Notes: generated by a model not told the origin, from the sequence alone. DNA of 64,000 nucleotides from Haloterrigena alkaliphila (GCF_017352155.2 NZ_CP071462.1:3162001-3226000), one strand, 5' to 3'; counted from the stretch's first letter, positions 27,896-36,461 are shown. Translations and numbers: made by a program.

Positions 27896-28102
27896 CTCGT
27901 TTTCACGCCCATCATCGTCGAGTAGCCCTTCAATTCGTGAGCGTACTGCTGTGTATCGACGGGTCCACTTGAGCGGACGAAACGAAAGAAGGGTGCTGTC
28001 GCTTCTGACGACGAGGAACTGCCATTCCTTCTCCAACCGGTTGGCTACCGGAGGCTACTCACCCTACGCGCGCTATCGTCCACTGTCCTCGCGATCGCTC
28101 AC

Positions 28103-28166
28103 GGTTCACTTCGTTCACCGTTCGCATCTCGAGGTGCTCACTCCGTTCGCACCTCGCTTCGCTCGG
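28103..28166. repeat. Series of short hairpins with related loops
   Basis: Three hairpin-like units lie side by side. 28103-28119 has a short stem around tcacttcgttca. 28131-28155 has a 6-bp stem (gaggtg / cacctc) around ctcactccgttcg. 28152-28166 contains gcttcgc, the reverse complement of gcgaagc. The loops are reverse complements of the loop found in both copies of the dispersed repeat. Confidence 0.5.
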
Positions 28167-28211
28167 ACCGAGGTGTTTTTGATAGCGCCACTCCAAGCGT
28201 GAGACATACCC

Positions 28212-28898
28212 GTGCTGTCGGTTGAACTCCACGCTCACTCGTCGCTGTCCTACGACGGCCGCGACCCGATCGAACTCATCCTCGAACAGGCCGACGCCGT
28301 CGGGTTGGACGCGATCGCCGTGACCGACCACGACGAGATCGACGCCAGTCTCGAGGCCGCCGAACTCGCCGCCGATTACGGCCTGATCGGGATTCCGGCC
28401 ATGGAAATCTCGAGCAAGGCCGGCCACGTGCTGGGCTTCGGCCTCGAGGAAGCCGTGCCGCCCGGGCTCTCCTTCGAATCGACCCTCGAGACCATCTGGG
28501 ACCAGGGCGGCCTCGCCGTGATCCCCCACCCGTTCCAGGAGTCGCGCCACGGCGTGATGGCCCGCATCACCCGCGACCAACTCGCCCGTGGCGACGCGAT
28601 CGAGGTCTACAACTCTCGGCTGCTGACCGGCCGCGCCAACCGACAGGCCGAGCGCTTCGCCCGCGCCCGCGACCTGCCGATGACCGCCGGCAGCGACGCC
28701 CACATCAGCGAAATGGTCGGCCAGGCGGTCACCCGCGTCGACGCCGACGAGCGATCGGCCGACGCCATCCTCGAGGCGATCCGCGAGGGCCGGACCTCCG
28801 TCGAGGGCAAGCGGACGCCGTGGCGGATCAGCTTCCGGCAGGCCGCCGGCGGCGTCACCCGCCGAGTCAGGAACTCCATGCTCGGCTTGTTCCGATGA
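28212..28898 (+). CDS. PHP-domain metal-dependent phosphoesterase
   Basis: 228 residues from a GTG start at 28212. The PHP metal motifs are present: VELHAHSSLSYDG (His-x-His), TDHDEID, IPAMEIS, VIPHPF and AGSDAHISEMVG. It is the usual length of stand-alone PHP proteins such as YciV/RNase AM-like or histidinol-phosphatase-like enzymes. The likely reaction is hydrolysis of a phosphate ester or nucleotide end with three metal ions; substrate is not visible. Its stop overlaps the ATG of the asparagine-synthase-like gene (ATGA at 28895-28898), so the two products are made together. Confidence 0.9.
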   Translation: MLSVELHAHSSLSYDGRDPIELILEQADAVGLDAIAVTDHDEIDASLEAAELAADYGLIGIPAMEISSKAGHVLGFGLEEAVPPGLSFESTLETIWDQGGLAVIPHPFQESRHGVMARITRDQLARGDAIEVYNSRLLTGRANRQAERFARARDLPMTAGSDAHISEMVGQAVTRVDADERSADAILEAIREGRTSVEGKRTPWRISFRQAAGGVTRRVRNSMLGLFR

Positions 28899-30085
28899 CG
28901 CTGCGCGGCGCCACCCCCGAGACCGTCCGCGAGGCTCTCGAGACGGGCGATCCGCTCCCCGGCACGACCGGATTTGCGGGGGCACTGGACGGCCTGCTCG
29001 TCCGCGACGCGTTCGGCCGGCAGCCGCTGTACCTCGAGACGGCGACCGACGGCGATGCCGACAATGCTACCGACGACGCCGACGCCGCCACCAACGCCAC
29101 CGCCGCCACCAACCCCGAGGAGGGCCGCGAGTGGGCGTTCGAACCCGCGTCCCTCGAGTCCCCCGAACTCCTGCCGGCCGGCTCCGTATTCGATCCGACG
29201 GATCTCGCCGGAAAGCCGGAACGCCGCTGGCCCCTCCCCGACCCCGAACCCGAGTCCGACCGCGACGCCGCGCTCGAGGCCGTCTCGGCCGCCGTCGAGA
29301 CCGCAACGGCCGACGCGCTCGCCCCCGATCGGGAGGTCGCCGTCGCCTTCTCCGGCGGCGTCGACTCGGCGCTGGTCGCCGAACTGCTCGACGCGCCGCT
29401 GTACGTCGTCGGCTTCCCCGACAGCCACGACGTCGAGGCCGCTCGGACGGCCGCCGAGGCGATGGGTCGCGACCTCACGGTCGTCGAGCTCGAGCCCGCG
29501 GACCTCGAGCGAGCGGTCCCCCGGGTCGCCGAGGCGACCGGCCGGACGAACGCGATGGACGTCCAGATCGCCCTGCCGCTGTACCTGGTCGGCGAGCGCG
29601 TCGCCGCCGACGGCTTCGACGCGCTGGCGGTCGGTCAGGGCGCCGACGAACTGTTCGGCGGCTACGAGAAGGTCGTCCGCCTCGACCACCGCGTCGACGC
29701 CGAGACGACCCGCGGGGCGGTCCGCGAGCAGATTTCGTCCCTGGCCGACCAGCTTCCCCGGGACGTCCACGCGATCGAGGCGACCGGTCTCGAGCCGGTC
29801 GCCCCCCTGCTCCACGACGCCGTCGTCGACGCGGCGCTCGGACTGCCCGGCGACCTGCTCGCCGACGAAAACGAGCGCAAGCGGGCGCTGCGGCGGGTCG
29901 CCGCCGACTACCTCCCCGACGAGATCGTCACCCGCGAGAAGAAGGCCGTCCAGTACGGCAGCCTCGTCGCCCGCGAACTCGATCGCCTCGCCCGACAGGA
30001 CGGCTACAAACGGCGACTGGACGACCACGTGACGAAGTACGTCCGGTCGCTGTCTCCGGACGAACCGGATCCGCCGCGGGCGTGA
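28895..30085 (+). CDS. Asparagine-synthase C-terminal-domain (PP-loop ATPase) protein
   Basis: 396 residues from the ATG at 28895. The first 130 residues are variable, with an Ala/Asn/Thr/Asp-rich stretch, and lack the Cys2 glutaminase domain of AsnB. The rest is an asparagine-synthase ATPase domain with AFSGGVDSALVAELL (PP-loop), VVGFPDSHDVEAA and GQGADELFGGY. The C-terminal EIVTREKKAVQYGS closes the fold. It would adenylate a carboxylate, with amide formation from ammonia or another amine. Translational coupling to the PHP gene suggests a shared task, but which one is unknown. Confidence 0.88.
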   Translation: MTLRGATPETVREALETGDPLPGTTGFAGALDGLLVRDAFGRQPLYLETATDGDADNATDDADAATNATAATNPEEGREWAFEPASLESPELLPAGSVFDPTDLAGKPERRWPLPDPEPESDRDAALEAVSAAVETATADALAPDREVAVAFSGGVDSALVAELLDAPLYVVGFPDSHDVEAARTAAEAMGRDLTVVELEPADLERAVPRVAEATGRTNAMDVQIALPLYLVGERVAADGFDALAVGQGADELFGGYEKVVRLDHRVDAETTRGAVREQISSLADQLPRDVHAIEATGLEPVAPLLHDAVVDAALGLPGDLLADENERKRALRRVAADYLPDEIVTREKKAVQYGSLVARELDRLARQDGYKRRLDDHVTKYVRSLSPDEPDPPRA

Positions 30086-30224
30086 CCTCAGCGCCCACCC
30101 ACCCTCGAGAGCGCAGGTGCTCGTCCACGAGTCTCGAGAGGTCCTCGCTCGAGCGGTCGATACCGTGGGCCTGCCTGCCGATTCGCGGCCAACGTATTAG
30201 TGTCCGTTCGGTGGTTATTTGGCC

Positions 30225-30476
30225 ATGGCAGAGAAGACCGCCAACGAGGAAGAGGTGTCACGGGAACAGGCGGCCGACCTGATACAGGAACTCGCTCACC
30301 AGCTTCGAAGCGAGGGAGAGGCCGAAGTGACGGTCGGCAACAAGGTGTTGACGCTCACGCCGGCGCCGGAATTAGAGTACGGAATCGAGGTCCAGGAGCG
30401 CTCGCCGATGCTCGGCGGCGAACGCCAGCAGATCACGGTGACCCTCGACTGGGAAGTCAGCGACGAACCGACCTAA
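30225..30476 (+). CDS. Amphi-Trp domain protein
   Basis: 83 residues from the ATG at 30225; a TTG two codons earlier is less likely. The pattern EEVSREQAADLIQELAHQLRSEGEAEVTVGNKVLTLTPAPELEYGIEVQER...VTLDWEV matches the small amphi-Trp domain, common in haloarchaea. The expected fold is a helix followed by beta strands with an alternating hydrophobic/charged face and a Trp near the end. Function is unknown. It is convergent with the Mrp-family gene. Confidence 0.82.
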   Translation: MAEKTANEEEVSREQAADLIQELAHQLRSEGEAEVTVGNKVLTLTPAPELEYGIEVQERSPMLGGERQQITVTLDWEVSDEPT

Positions 30477-30505
30477 GCAGTCGGTACCGACGCGGACCGG
30501 CGGCG

Positions 30506-31597
30506 CTAGTCTTCGGTTTCGGTCGGGAGCGTGTTCTCCGGGCCGCCGTCGACGTTCTCGGCGACCGTCCGGCGGTTCGTCTCGCCGATGCGGTCCGAGA
30601 CCTCCGCGACGAGGTCCTCGACCGTCTCCTGGACCTGACTCGAGTCGTCCTTGACCAGCGCGCCCTCGCTGCCCTCCGCGCCGAAGTCCGGGTGGATCGG
30701 GATCCGGCCGAGCAGCGGGACGTCGTACTTGTCGACGATGGTCTGTGCGCCCCCGGTGCCGAACAGCCCGTGTTCGTCGCCACAGGAGGGACAGACGAAC
30801 GAACTCATGTTCTCGACGACGCCCAGCACGGGCGTGTCGTGCTTGTTGAACATCTGGATCCCCTTGCGGGTGTCGTCCAGCGCCATCTCCTGGGGCGTCG
30901 TGACGACGACGGCGCCCGTGACGGGCATCGACTGCAGCAGGTTCAGCGTCGCGTCGCCGGTTCCCGGCGGGAGGTCGACGATGAGGTAGTCGAGCCGACC
31001 CCACTCGACGCCCTCGAGGAACTTCAGCATGAACTTGTTGACCATCGGGCCCCGGAGAATGGCGGGATCGTCTTCCTCCTCCATCATGATCCCCATACTG
31101 ATGACCCGGACGCCGTCCGAGCGGGGCGGAACGATCTCCTCGTTGGGCGTCACGCCGGGTTCGGTCTCGACCGGCAGGATGCGCGGGATGTTCGGCCCGT
31201 GAATGTCGGCGTCGAGCAGGCCGACCATGGCCCCGCGCTTCTCGAGTCCCGCCGCGATGTTCGCGGCGACGGTCGTCTTGCCGACGCCGCCTTTCCCCGA
31301 GGAGACGGCGATGACGTTGCGCACTCGCGGGAGCACCTCGTCGTCGAAGCCGTGTTCCTCGCCGACGTGTGCTCGCAGGTCCGCCTCGAGACCGGCCTCG
31401 CCGACGACCTCGCGAATCCGATTGCCGAGTTCCATCTCGGAGGGGGCGTACGGCGCGTTCAGGGCCAGTTCGATGCGGGCGGTTCCGTCCTCGATGCGAA
31501 CGTCGTTGACCAGTCCCAGCGAGACGATGTCCTCGCCGATGTCCGGGTCCTCGATCTCCTCGAGTTTGATCTCGAGTTCGTGTTCTGTAATACTCAT
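30506..31597 (-). CDS. Mrp/NBP35-family Fe-S carrier ATPase
   Basis: 363 residues. An N-terminal MIP18/DUF59-like domain (about 1-88, IEDPDIGEDIVSLGLV) is fused to a P-loop ATPase with SSGKGGVGKTT at 99-109, the deviant Walker A. LIVDLPPGTGDATL follows, and a Cys-x-x-Cys in FVCPSCGDEHGLF. ApbC/Mrp proteins bind and deliver 4Fe-4S clusters as dimers through this CXXC. The Fe-S/NrfD redox module lies just upstream on the same strand, a plausible client, but a gap of over 100 nt argues for independent transcription. The C-terminal tail of about 25 residues is acidic and variable. Confidence 0.94.
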   Translation of the reverse strand: MSITEHELEIKLEEIEDPDIGEDIVSLGLVNDVRIEDGTARIELALNAPYAPSEMELGNRIREVVGEAGLEADLRAHVGEEHGFDDEVLPRVRNVIAVSSGKGGVGKTTVAANIAAGLEKRGAMVGLLDADIHGPNIPRILPVETEPGVTPNEEIVPPRSDGVRVISMGIMMEEEDDPAILRGPMVNKFMLKFLEGVEWGRLDYLIVDLPPGTGDATLNLLQSMPVTGAVVVTTPQEMALDDTRKGIQMFNKHDTPVLGVVENMSSFVCPSCGDEHGLFGTGGAQTIVDKYDVPLLGRIPIHPDFGAEGSEGALVKDDSSQVQETVEDLVAEVSDRIGETNRRTVAENVDGGPENTLPTETED

Positions 31598-31714
31598 AAT
31601 CGGTGTGGACGTTACTGGGCCTAGGCAGTCGGACGGGATACGTGTGATGGTTCTGCAGTCGAACCACGGGCGGGAACCCCCGCTATCGGGACGATCCGGG
31701 ACTCTCCGCCGTCG

Positions 31715-32014
31715 TCACAGTCCGGGATCTCCGAACGGTTCGGGGATTCCGCCGTAGAAGACGAGTCCGATGATGATAGTCAGCACGAGCATCGAGACCC
31801 ACATGGTCGTCGCGATGCCGACGAGATAGGTGACGCCGAGCAGGCCCGTCGTCGTGTTGCGGGGCGTGCCGACGAACCAGGCGACGAGCATCACGTAGAT
31901 CGGGACCAGAATGACCGCGAAGATGATCCAGGTCCCCTCGTTGGGGAATCCGGTCCACCCCTGCGTCCCCTCGTAGCCGTGGTAGAGGACCGTCGCCAGC
32001 GTGTCGGAGATCAT
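31715..32014 (-). CDS. Small membrane subunit of the NrfD/Fe-S module (copy 2)
   Basis: 99 residues with two transmembrane segments (TWIIFAVILVPIYVMLVAW and the stretch MWVSMLVLTIIIGLVFYGG). The segment NEGTWIIFAVILVPIYVML and the ending GLVFYGGIPEPFGDPG are almost the same as in the protein at 32226. The two are therefore a tandem duplication separated by 211 nt. It is probably a membrane-anchor accessory of the redox complex (inference from context). I do not know a named family. Confidence 0.8.
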   Translation of the reverse strand: MISDTLATVLYHGYEGTQGWTGFPNEGTWIIFAVILVPIYVMLVAWFVGTPRNTTTGLLGVTYLVGIATTMWVSMLVLTIIIGLVFYGGIPEPFGDPGL

Positions 32015-32191
32015 ACGGGACGTTTTCCGTCGGAGAGGGTCGTGGTTTCCCCTGCCTGTGCATGGTTCGTTTGTGACGCGGTACCGTGGACCATAGTTGC
32101 ACGCGCGGGCCGTCTGCCGTTCGGCGTCGACGAGCGTCGCGCGCGATCATCCGACCCGACCGAGAGCCCGTCGCTCGAGGACGGAACGCGC

Positions 32192-32201
32192 AAAAAATAA
32201 A
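32192..32201 (-). terminator. T-run terminator after the first small membrane gene
   Basis: On the minus strand the sequence tttatttttt follows the stop of the gene at 32226 by about 25 nt. It would end the Fe-S/NrfD/small-subunit transcript and leave the second small gene to its own promoter. Confidence 0.55.
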
Positions 32202-32225
32202 CCGGTGATTCGACGGCGATGCGAT

Positions 32226-32537
32226 CTAGTATCCCGGCGGGCCGGGGTTGGTGAACGGCTCCGGCGCGCCGCCGTAGAAGACGATGCCGATCAGGACGGT
32301 CAAAACGAACATCCCGACCCACATCATCGTGGTCAGCCCGACGAGGTAGGAGACGCCGAGCAGTCCGGTCTTCGTGTCGCGGGGCGTCCCGGTGAACCAC
32401 GAGATGAGCATGACGTAGATCGGGACCAGGATGACCGCGAAGATGATCCAGGTCCCCTCGTTGACGAAGCCGGTGAAGCCCTCGGTACCGCTGTAGCCGT
32501 GGTAGAGGAGTTGCATCGGCAGGGTTGCGAGCGACAT
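32226..32537 (-). CDS. Small membrane subunit of the NrfD/Fe-S module (copy 1)
   Basis: 103 residues with two transmembrane helices, and the same NEGTWIIFAVILVPIYVML core as the protein at 31715. Its start codon shares one base with the stop of the NrfD gene (TAATG), so it is translated with it. The N-terminus HGYSGTEGFTGFV and C-terminus FYGGAPEPFTNPG lie on either side of the helices. The coupling says it belongs to the NrfD complex; its role there is unknown. Confidence 0.82.
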   Translation of the reverse strand: MSLATLPMQLLYHGYSGTEGFTGFVNEGTWIIFAVILVPIYVMLISWFTGTPRDTKTGLLGVSYLVGLTTMMWVGMFVLTVLIGIVFYGGAPEPFTNPGPPGY

Positions 32538-33895
32538 TACGCGTTCACCTCCGGTTCCGTGGTGTGTTCATCTTCTTTGTGTTCGTGCTCGCCGCGCATG
32601 TGTTGGAGGGCGTGGAGTTCGACGACGGGTACGACCTTCGAGATGTTGAGGAAGATCAGCACGACCATGCCGATCGTTCCCGCGAGCGAGAGCCACTCGA
32701 TCACGCTCGGGAAGTACTCCCCGGGCGTGGCCGCGTAGATGTCGAACGTCGGGTGCAGGAACCCTTCCACGACGAACAGCAACTTCTCGAGGAAGGTCGC
32801 GGTGAGGACGACGACGCCGGCGACCATGGCGCGGGCGCGGCTGAACAGCGCCGGACGGATGCCCTGCAGGAAGATGTAGATAAGCGTCCCGAGGACCATC
32901 AGCATCGAGACCTGATAGACCGGGTGGCCGACCTTGCCCTCCACCGCGTGGGCCTGGTCGAGCGGGCCGAGGAACAGCCCGTTGATGAGCTGCTGGAGCT
33001 GGAACCACAGGAACAGCAGGCAGAAGAACCCGAGCCACAGGAGCAGTCCACGGAAGATGTCGTCCGTGAAGATGTGATCCCAGTCGTAGGCGCGCCGGAA
33101 GGCAGCCGCGATGAGGATCACGCCGCTGATCGCCGAGGTGAGCGCGATCGAGAGGAACTGCGGCCCCTGAATCGCACCGGTCCAGGCGGGCATCGCCGGC
33201 AGCAGCGAGAACAGCCACGGGATGACGCCACCGTGGAGCAGGAGCGGGGCCATGATGATGACCGCCGCGGCCAGCCACCAGACCATCCGCTCGACGATCT
33301 CGTCTTCCTTCTCCGTGTAGCCGATCGTCAGCAGATCGTAGAGCGGACTGAAGTGAGACGGCATGTCGTCGCGCAGTCGGCTGACGTCGTAGCGCAGCGT
33401 CAGGCCGAGGTAGGTCGCGGTCATCACGAAGTAGGCCGTGATGACGGTCACGTCCCACACCAGCGGCGAGTTGTTCACCGTAATGTGGTAGTGACCGATG
33501 ACGCTCGTGACCATTCGGTCTGGTCGGCCCATGTGGACCAGAATGTAGAAGCCCGCCGCGGAGAGGCCGGCGATCGTCAGCATCTCTGCGAGTCGGGCGA
33601 CCGGCATGTAGCGGTCCATCCCCAGCAGGCGCACTGCGGCCGAGAGGATGATCCCGCCGTGAGCGATCCCGACCCACCAGATGAACGCGCCGATGTACAG
33701 TCCCCAGGTGGAGCCGCCACCGGAGCCCCAGTCGCCGAGGCCGGTGACGATCAGTCCCTGCTGGAGCTGGTAGGCCCAGGCCACGAGGAAGGCCACGAGG
33801 GCCAGGGCGGAGACGCCGTATAGGATGATGTACTTCTTCGTGAACGTGTTGATCGGTCGGAGGATGTCCTCCTCCGTGGGCAGTTTCGTGCTCAT
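32537..33895 (-). CDS. NrfD/PsrC-family membrane anchor subunit
   Basis: 452 residues with about ten helices. The sequence YIGAFIWWVGIAHGGIILSAAVRLL, the HMGRPDR motif after helix 3 and WDVTVITAYFVMTATYLGL are typical of PsrC/NrfD/ActC-type quinone-binding membrane proteins. The C-terminus is a His-rich charged tail (MRGEHEHKEDEHTTEPEV). It passes electrons between the menaquinone pool and the Fe-S subunit encoded just before it; the two genes overlap by 4 nt (33892-33895). The length is greater than short NrfD proteins and fits the ten-helix ActC/PsrC-like group. Confidence 0.92.
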   Translation of the reverse strand: MSTKLPTEEDILRPINTFTKKYIILYGVSALALVAFLVAWAYQLQQGLIVTGLGDWGSGGGSTWGLYIGAFIWWVGIAHGGIILSAAVRLLGMDRYMPVARLAEMLTIAGLSAAGFYILVHMGRPDRMVTSVIGHYHITVNNSPLVWDVTVITAYFVMTATYLGLTLRYDVSRLRDDMPSHFSPLYDLLTIGYTEKEDEIVERMVWWLAAAVIIMAPLLLHGGVIPWLFSLLPAMPAWTGAIQGPQFLSIALTSAISGVILIAAAFRRAYDWDHIFTDDIFRGLLLWLGFFCLLFLWFQLQQLINGLFLGPLDQAHAVEGKVGHPVYQVSMLMVLGTLIYIFLQGIRPALFSRARAMVAGVVVLTATFLEKLLFVVEGFLHPTFDIYAATPGEYFPSVIEWLSLAGTIGMVVLIFLNISKVVPVVELHALQHMRGEHEHKEDEHTTEPEVNA

Positions 33896-35712
33896 AGTGA
33901 GATCCCCGCATCACCGACGGTCCTCTCGTCGAGGACGTCCTGTCGCTTGTCAACCAGACCGACGTCTTCGTAGGCGACGGGGCCCTCGACCTGTTCGGCC
34001 TCCGGACCGGGCTCGTTGCCGATGTACGTGACGTTCGGGTGGGTGCCGACGTCCTCGAGCAGCTTGAACGTCGACGCGTCGCCGCCGGCGTAGGCCTCGA
34101 GGACCTGCTGGGCGGACTCCTCGTTGGTGATCCCTTCTTCGGTCACCCACGGCTCCTCTTCCTCGCCCTCGAGGATCAACAGCGATTCCTCGACTTCGGC
34201 CGGCGTGATCTCGCGGGATTCGTAGCGGTCGACGGTGTTCTGGACGGCCTGCTCGGACTCCGTGACGACGGCGTCGAGCGCGCTCTCGGCGCGCTGCTGG
34301 TCGTCTTCGCTGACGTTGCTGCCGTCGCTTTCGCCGAGCACGGCGTCGACGATCGCCTGAATTTCCTCGTCGGAGCGGTCGTCGTCGGAGAACTCGTCTT
34401 CGACGATTTCCGTGACGATCGATCTGACTTCCTCGGCGGCGGCTTCTTCGGCCGCCGCTTCGTCCTCGAAGTCCTCTTCGTAGTCGATCAGGTACTGCAG
34501 GTCCGTCGTCTCGACCTCCCCGCGGAGGTAGCGGACGGCCTCGATCTCGTCTTTGTCCCAGTCGGAATCGATGTAGCCGACGTCGAGGAGGTCGCGGTCG
34601 CCCTGGACGAACTCGTAGGACTGGCGGACCTCATCGCGGTTGGGGCTCCGCCCGTCGACCTGGTTCTGGGCGCGAGTGGAGACGACGTTGGTGAGGTACT
34701 GCTGCGGGCGGCTCTCGGGATCGTTCATGTCGCCGAAGTTGATCGCGTTCGGCGGACAGGCCTCCTCGCAGGCGGTCGTGCCGACCTTGTCCTCGCCGCG
34801 GTGGCCGTCCTGTCGCGAGGGACACATCGTACACTTGCTCATGGTGCCTCGCGGGGCGCGGCTGTCGACCCACCGCTCGCCGTGGTCGTAGTCGGCGAAG
34901 GTGTGGCTCTCGTCGAGTTCGCTGAAGTCCGTGTCCGGTTCGTCCCACTGGAAGTAGTTGACGCCGTACGGACAGGCGACCTGACAGTAGCGACAGCCGA
35001 TGCAGACGTCGTAGTCGGTCAGGACGAGACCGTCCTTGTCGCGAGTGTGGCGGGCCGTCGTCGGGCACACCTTCTCACAGGGAGCGTCGGTACAGTGCTG
35101 GCAGGGTCGGATGAGTCGGTTCCGACTTCGCTCGGAGTGGTCGCCGGGGTCCTCGTAGTCGAGAATGTACATCCAGTTGACCCCGTCGTCGAGCTGGTTC
35201 TCCGAGCTACAGGCCTGTACACAGGAGAGACAGCCGTCACAGCGCTCGAGGTCGAGCACCATCCCCCACTGGGTGCCGTCGTCCGTCTCCGTCTCGGTGT
35301 GTGGGCCTGCGCCCCCTTCCTCGGCGAGCGAGGGCTGGTCGACGGTCCCCCAGGCGCCGAGTCCGACGGCGGTCGCGCCGACCCCCATCTTCTTCATGGC
35401 GTCGCGGCGACTCTCCTCGCCGTCGCCGTCGAAGGCCTCGAGCATCCGCGTCATCGTGCCCTTCTTCTCCTGCTGGGCCTGCTCGTAGGCGGCTTCGGTC
35501 GGGCGCTGATCCTCGCCGAACTCCTCCATCACGTCGTCGTGATACTTCTCGTGGAATTCGGCCTCGGAGAGCTCGCCCTTGGTGACCCGCATCGCGTCCT
35601 GGGCCATCTGCATCCCGAGATCGGTATCGTACTCGGTATCGTCGAGCATCTCCTCGAGTTCCCCCTCCCACTCGTTACCGAGCGGGTGGAACGATTCGTC
35701 GTCCGTGCTCAT
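33892..35712 (-). CDS. 4Fe-4S ferredoxin-type subunit (PsrB/DmsB-like) with internal Tat motif and large insertion
   Basis: 606 residues. Residues 1-100 are an acidic extension. SRRDAMKKMGVGATAVGLGAWG at 101-122 looks like a Tat signal placed internally. Four ferredoxin-like cysteine groups follow: about 158-168 (CDGCLSCVQAC), 204-216 (CQHCTDAPCEKVC), 237-247 (CIGCRYCQVAC) and 294-319 (CTMC...CEEAC). From about 342 to 547 an acidic, helical stretch (EEDFEDEAAAEEAAAEE) separates the Fe-S domain from the normal family ending STFKLLEDVGTHPNVTYIG. A strong Shine-Dalgarno (ggaggtg, 35723-35729 on the minus strand) lies 10 nt before the ATG. It probably transfers electrons with NrfD; no catalytic molybdopterin subunit is beside it. 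Confidence 0.92.
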   Translation of the reverse strand: MSTDDESFHPLGNEWEGELEEMLDDTEYDTDLGMQMAQDAMRVTKGELSEAEFHEKYHDDVMEEFGEDQRPTEAAYEQAQQEKKGTMTRMLEAFDGDGEESRRDAMKKMGVGATAVGLGAWGTVDQPSLAEEGGAGPHTETETDDGTQWGMVLDLERCDGCLSCVQACSSENQLDDGVNWMYILDYEDPGDHSERSRNRLIRPCQHCTDAPCEKVCPTTARHTRDKDGLVLTDYDVCIGCRYCQVACPYGVNYFQWDEPDTDFSELDESHTFADYDHGERWVDSRAPRGTMSKCTMCPSRQDGHRGEDKVGTTACEEACPPNAINFGDMNDPESRPQQYLTNVVSTRAQNQVDGRSPNRDEVRQSYEFVQGDRDLLDVGYIDSDWDKDEIEAVRYLRGEVETTDLQYLIDYEEDFEDEAAAEEAAAEEVRSIVTEIVEDEFSDDDRSDEEIQAIVDAVLGESDGSNVSEDDQQRAESALDAVVTESEQAVQNTVDRYESREITPAEVEESLLILEGEEEEPWVTEEGITNEESAQQVLEAYAGGDASTFKLLEDVGTHPNVTYIGNEPGPEAEQVEGPVAYEDVGLVDKRQDVLDERTVGDAGISL

Positions 35713-36137
35713 TCGGAACGAACACCTCCGGACGAGAATCCGGATGATGCGAAGTAATTACACGCCGACACGCAGTTGAATACGGTCATATATGGATCCT
35801 CTACACCGGACTCACAACTAGATAAGGTTGAAGTATACAGCCGATTTCCACGGCGTGAGAATCGGTGCGAATATGTTCGCCTATATAAGTTGGATTGTAC
35901 TATCCCTCCCCGTCAATTGCTGGCACAGGCTATCGAATAACAGTACAGAGGGGTAGCAGGTACCTCCGCTCCCGTCGCCGACAACTCCGAGGGAGTTTCT
36001 CGACCGGCACGAATCGGATCGGAAGCGGGAGCCGGCAGGTTCGACCTTCGGCCGCCTGACCGGGTACGATGTCACGAGAGGGGGCCGAATATATTCGGCT
36101 CAACCGCCACGGTCTGCCGAGACGAACGACTGATCGT
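35713..36137. other. Divergent promoter region of Fe-S operon and cupin gene
   Basis: This 425-nt gap is AT-rich for this genome at 35745-35905. TATA-like stretches include gcctatataag at 35880-35890 and tatatgg near 35790. The ribosome binding site of the Fe-S gene lies at 35723-35729. A second AT stretch (atatattcgg, near 36090) precedes the cupin gene by about 45 nt. I see no gene. Confidence 0.55.
35723..35729 (-). promoter_or_regulatory. Strong Shine-Dalgarno before the Fe-S gene
   Basis: The minus strand reads ggaggtg 10 nt before the ATG at 35712. Such a full site is uncommon among the mostly leaderless genes of this window and supports this start. Confidence 0.7.
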
Positions 36138-36461
36138 ATGAGCGACACCGACCGATCCCTGATACCGACGGAACTCCAGCGGCTCGCGGACCTCGAGGCG
36201 ACGCCTCACGCGCAGGTGTTCGACGAACCGAAGACGGTCCGCCTCCGACTCGAGGCCGGCGAGGGCGTCCCGGCCCATCGCCATCCCGGCCGGGAAATCG
36301 TCTGTCACGTGCTCGAGGGACGGCTCACGATCGCGCTCGGCGACGACGAACGCGAGGTCGCCGCGGGAGAGGTCGTCAGGTTCGACGGCGAGCAAGAGAT
36401 CGCACCAACGGCTCAGGTCGACTCGACGGCGTTGCTCGTTCTCGCGCCGCGAGCGGACTGA
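36138..36461 (+). CDS. Cupin-domain protein
   Basis: 107 residues from the ATG at 36138. It is a single cupin barrel. Motif 1 is VPAHRHPGREIVCHVLEGRLTI, with His-x-His and Glu metal ligands, and motif 2 is the segment around VVRFDGEQEIAPTAQVDSTALLVLAP. The second-motif His is replaced (DGEQEIAPTA), so the metal site may be incomplete. No enzyme domain is attached. It is convergent with the HTH-10 regulator gene, whose stop follows directly. Confidence 0.85.
   Translation: MSDTDRSLIPTELQRLADLEATPHAQVFDEPKTVRLRLEAGEGVPAHRHPGREIVCHVLEGRLTIALGDDEREVAAGEVVRFDGEQEIAPTAQVDSTALLVLAPRAD

Larger units (their letters stand above)
27638..28211. other. Intergenic region holding dispersed repeat and hairpin series
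   Basis: This 574-nt gap contains repeat copy 1 (27706-27895) and a second series of short hairpins at 28103-28166. Between them, the minus strand from 28036 could encode a fragment with WQFLVVRSDSTLLSFRPLKW. It resembles a degraded gene end more than a complete gene, and I do not recognise it. Confidence 0.6.
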
